From Whitmania pigra (Eukaryota; Annelida; Clitellata; Hirudinida; Haemopidae), in assembly GCA_021613335.1 (NCBI GenBank), contig JAJTWR010000481.1, forward strand, positions 2,447,501 to 2,511,500: DNA of 64,000 nucleotides. The letters are read 5' to 3'. The first letter of the stretch is position 1; every line of letters begins with the position of its first letter. Shown one piece after another: positions 60,258-64,000 of the stretch. A model generated the notes under the pieces. The model did not search any database, had not been told where the DNA came from, and worked only from the letters and a program-made list of their open reading frames with translations. A program made the translations under genes and the position numbers.

Positions 60258-60744
60258 ACGTGTTCGACCCAGAAACGGGCCTTGAACTCATTATAAACGG
60301 ATTGAAACTCCTCAATTTTCAAACGAACCCAATTTGAGGAGATCATGAAAGGGGTAAGGGTTAATGGAAAGATGAGATTAACATGAATGGAAATGATACT
60401 TATAATGGCGATGATGATGATAATGATTGCAGTGGTGATGGCGGTACTAGTGATGATGATGATAGTGACGGTATTATGTTCTTGAAAAACCCCTCAACGA
60501 AAGCTTTGAAGTGCTAAGAATATACCCTCTGGCTTATCACGGGTCAGAAAACAAATCCCTGCATGTGATTAGTTCCATTAGTTCTAGTGTGAATGGTTTT
60601 GGCCGATTACTGGTTAGAACTAACTTACAAACCTCTCAAAACTTCTCTCACAGCCGTTGCTTACCTGTTGATTCCAGATGCCATTTCCAACGCTGTTTCC
60701 AACTCAGAGGCAGCTCAAAGTTGAGAATCAGATTTGGTTGTTGA
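60258..60744 (-). other. Two possible minus-strand exons upstream of septin
   Basis: Segment 60258-60346 reads MISSNWVRLKIEEFQSVYNE then FKARFWVEH before a GTGAGT donor. Segment about 60667-60744 reads QPNLILNFELPLSWKQRW and KWHLESTG before GTAAGC. They look like coding exons with real donors but have no recognised family. They could be alternative first exons of septin or part of another gene. Confidence 0.25.
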
Positions 60745-61720
60745 AGAGATTTAAACTATTTCAACGTTTCGCATATTGTTGATTGTTGGTGATTGATGAG
60801 TAATTCAATCGGGTATAGTTAAATGCTACGAGTAATGTAATGAGATTTACTTAAGGTGCAATTACGTCTTACAAAATTTATAAATTCTTAAGAATGTTAT
60901 GAACCTTACGGTGGGTTGTTGTCAATAAACGAAACAGAATCACAAAAACAACAACAACATCGCTTATGATGTAATGATCTTTTATAAGAATACGATACCA
61001 TGCATTCCGCGACCTATATATCTATTATTCACAGATAACATCTTAAGGAATACTAATTAGCCGTACGTTAACATTAACATAACGTAATTATTAATGAGAT
61101 CTAAAATACATTATCAACAACTTAGTTGAACATTAACAAGAGTAGTTAATATTCACAAGATCCTATGCCGGAATAGCTACTGAGATACGTAAGCAATCGA
61201 ATATATTAACAATATTAAGTCGATAAATGAGAATTAATTGAAATACGTTTCATTCCGACCGAAATTCCTCCAATCATTACCAATCAAAAGAATGCAAACC
61301 GAATACGTAAACAATTCAATCTACGAATGTCGGATCAATCAATCAACAACCAACCAGCCAATCAGCCACTAAGTAAGTCAGTCAATCAATTCATCAATCA
61401 TTCAATCGAACGATTGAACTGATTGAATCGAAATAGTCGCCAACCAACTTTCAATCGCTTTTTTCCAAGCAAACAATGCCAACCTTTCGGCGTCCTCAGT
61501 CGAGACAGCCTGGTCGTAGCCATGACAACGGATATCCTTCCTGCTCCTGTGTGCGTGTGCGTGCGCGTGTGCGTGTGCGAGTGACCCTGTGCGTGTGCTT
61601 ATAATTCCAGGCGCGAACCACGAACGAGATAAGCTGGCTCTAGCGGTGAGGTGCGCGTTTTAAAGCCGTTCTTAGGAACGCTCTCCTGGTCACGTGCACC
61701 CTTCCATCTGGAGAAGAACA
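60745..61720. other. Non-coding region
   Basis: AT-rich, then a GTGCGTGTGCGTGCGCG-type dinucleotide stretch (about 61550-61595). No gene recognised. Confidence 0.5.
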
Positions 61721-61721
61721 A

Positions 61722-62511
61722 TGACTCAACATGAGGGAGGAGGTGATGATAGTGAGGATTGTGATGATAGTGATAGTGCTGGTTGTGATGATAGTGATAG
61801 TGCTGGTTGTGATGATAGTGATGGCATGGCGAAGGCAGTGATGATAATGATAGCGAAGGCAGTGATGATAGTGATAGTAATGACTGTGATGATAGTGATA
61901 GTGATAGCGAAGGCAGTGATGATAGTGATAGTAATGACTGTGATGATAGTGATAGCGAAGGCAGTGATGATAGTGATAGTGATAGCGAAGGCAGTGATGA
62001 TAGTGATAGTGATAGCGAAGGCAGTGATGATAGTGATAGTAATGACTGTGATGATAGTGATAGTGATAGCGAAGGCAGTGATGATAGTGATAGTAATGAC
62101 TGTGATGATAGTGATAATGATAGCGAAGGCAGTGATGATAGTGATAGTAATGGCTGTGATGATAGTGATAGCGAAGGCAGTGATGATAGTGATCCACTGG
62201 CTGGGACAGAGGAGGAGGTGGTTCTTCTCATGTTGCCGTGGGATATGTTCGCCGTGGAAAAAAAATTGCAGAAACAAAAAACCGCGCTGAGTTTAAAAAG
62301 TTCTGAAAATTATGAAGACGAGGAAGACGATGATGATGATGATGATGACGACGACGACTATGACGTGGTGATGACTACGATGATGACGACGACAATAGTG
62401 ATGCTTACAAAGTCATTGAACCCTAGCTTGATAATGTTGCCGATGGCCGTGATGATGATGATGATGATGGCTAGGTTTTCGATGTTAATAGTTCTGGCAG
62501 CAATGATTTAG
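61722..62511 (+). other. Asp/Ser-coding minisatellite with possible acidic-protein exon
   Basis: Units of 24 and 30 bases (GATGATAGTGATAGTAATGA-type and GATAGTGATAGCGAAGGCAG-type) alternate from 61744 to about 62190. In one + frame, from about 61823, they encode DDSDSDSEGS and DDSDSNDC repeats. These run without a stop into unique sequence (DPLAGTEEEVVLLMLPWDMF, AVEKKLQKQKTALSLKSSEN), then an Asp run, to a stop at 62511. Several frames on both strands are open because the units are multiples of three. No start codon or family is clear. It may be part of an acidic protein or just a repeat. Confidence 0.35.
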
Positions 62512-64000
62512 CAGATCGTATTAATGAAATGCCGACTTTTTATCGTCTGCCTATCAAAAGCTCCCGGCAAATTCTTCGAGAAATATGTTTTTTCCTGAAC
62601 AAGTGCTGAGGCTGCTCGCAACAAGGGATGGTATCAGTAATAATAACATTAATAACATCAATAATAATAACATTAATAACATCATTAATAATAACATTAA
62701 TAATAATAATAAGCATTACAAAACATTATCGCCATCATCAGTTATATAAATTAGATGATATTAACAGCAATAATAACGAATGGTAGTTGTTCCATTATCT
62801 ACTGTTTAGTAGCTGAAAGTTTACCTTTCATTTGAGTATGCCAAGTCAATGATTTGTAGGAAGATTCATTAATATTTATTAATATTCATTAATATTCATT
62901 AATATTCCCCTTATCTAACCCAACCTTCAAGGTCTCCATGGCTTTATTGTTTGCTGTTTTTTTCTTTCTTTTTTTTTTATAAAAAATTATAAAAATATAA
63001 ACAAAGTATTTAGTAGATTTCTTGCATTGATTTCAGTATTTATTTTTATAAACAACAGATTTTTATAATTAACAGATCACATTGACGCATTTATTTTTGT
63101 TTTAGATTGCTCATTAAATTAATTGTGGGCTAATATGTTAATTATTATTTTTGTTTGTTTATTTGGTTGTAGTCCTTTGCATTGTTAATTATTATGTTAA
63201 TTGTCTCAAATAAATGAATGCGTCAACCAATCGCGTTCCTCAACAGAACTGACCTCAGCTTACGACAGACCACCCAGCAAGAAACAAAGCACATTGTTCT
63301 TAGGTCACCGAGGAATTAAACTGAATAAAACTGAATAAATAAAGAGTAAATAATAAAATGTTATTTGATAACATGTGAGCAACTAATGTAAAAATTAATT
63401 TTCACCAAAGTAGTAGTCAAAATAACCATTGCAAACTCAATTGAGCTAAAAATGCATTTCCTTTGTTATTGTTAATTAAATTATATTTTAAGTGAATGAT
63501 CGGTTAGTGATTAATTTTTATCTGCTCAAATCATTTCCCACAACCAATCTAGGTCACATGACCTAATTCGATAGAAGAGAAGCAAAAACAAGAGAAAAAG
63601 TTAAACAAAAAATGGTTCTCCCTGTTTTTTGTTATTATGATGAATTATTATTATGTATCAGGAATCGTGAGTCAAACAGTGTGAACAGATAATGTTTATT
63701 TTTAAAATAAAAAAGTTTTTTTCAAACGTCCCAAGGTGAAATGCTCTCGCAATGTTCGCCAGTCTTTGGTTATTGATAAGTAAATATTGATATCCGAAAT
63801 ATCACCTATAAATATTCTTCCAAGTACGAATAAACGGAAAATAAACACTACAGCTTGTTAATATTATTATTATCATTATTATTATTACTAAGTCAACTAA
63901 GTCATAGAATATCAGATCGTCAATAACAGCACAAATACTGGAGCTGGTTTTTGTAATAAACTCAGATCGCAGTTCGAATGTTACGCGAATTTTTAAACTA
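62512..64000. other. Intergenic AT-rich sequence
   Basis: No gene recognised. A TTCATTAATA-type tandem repeat lies at about 62865-62907 and an AATAACATT-type repeat at about 62638-62710. Confidence 0.5.

Noticed and set aside
61599..62290. Long open frames on the minus strand (210, 185 and 183 codons) over the 62 kb repeat
   Set aside because: The repeat units are multiples of three without stops in several frames; no start context, splice or unique flanking protein sequence supports them.

Overview
The window is nuclear DNA from an invertebrate animal. It is AT-rich, carries many trinucleotide microsatellites, and its genes are split by short GT-AG introns. The best taxonomic clue is a pair of oxytocin/vasopressin-neurophysin precursors with conopressin/annetocin-like nonapeptides. 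Together with the repeat style this suggests a lophotrochozoan, probably an annelid such as a leech; this is inference, not proof.

Layout. 0-3 kb (+): 3' end of a calcium-channel alpha2/delta gene. 4.7-7.7 kb (+): intronless RBBP6-like E3 ligase. 9-16.8 kb (+): seven-exon TRIM-type gene (RING, two B-boxes, coiled coil) with a very long Ser-rich tail. 18.2-19.6 kb (-): four-exon MARVEL membrane protein. 20.3-21.6 kb (-): intronless WBP11. 22.9-23.7 kb (+): first oxytocin/vasopressin precursor. 24.6-30.8 kb (-): USP2/USP21-like deubiquitinase. 31.3-32.3 kb (+): second oxytocin/vasopressin precursor. 32.6-40.5 kb (-): MCM8 helicase. 40.9-44.0 kb (-): COP9 signalosome subunit 7. 44.3-46.0 kb (+): GPATCH4. 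46.2-47.0 kb (-): selenoprotein K with an in-frame TGA and a candidate SECIS element. 47.9-49.6 kb (+): RagA GTPase. 50.1-52.4 kb (+): glutaminase-like gene lacking catalytic residues. 52.6-59.3 kb (-): septin. 59.3-64 kb: repeats, including an Asp/Ser-coding minisatellite, with no securely identified gene.

The genes are mostly conserved housekeeping genes and do not form one pathway. Close arrangements include the COPS7/GPATCH4 divergent pair (about 300 bp apart) and the tail-to-tail pairs GPATCH4/SELENOK, oxytocin-vasopressin-2/MCM8 and glutaminase-like/septin.

The most notable points are: the recent duplication of a neurohypophysial-hormone gene whose copies differ at hormone position 8 (Arg versus Leu, the vasopressin/oxytocin-type difference); the glutaminase homologue with its active site eroded; an inverted duplication of TRIM coding sequence inside the TRIM gene's own intron; and a two-copy tRNA-derived SINE family with a covarying terminal hairpin. 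Exon borders were read by eye from splice signals and homology, so small border errors are possible. Gene names rest on recognised motifs, not on a database search.
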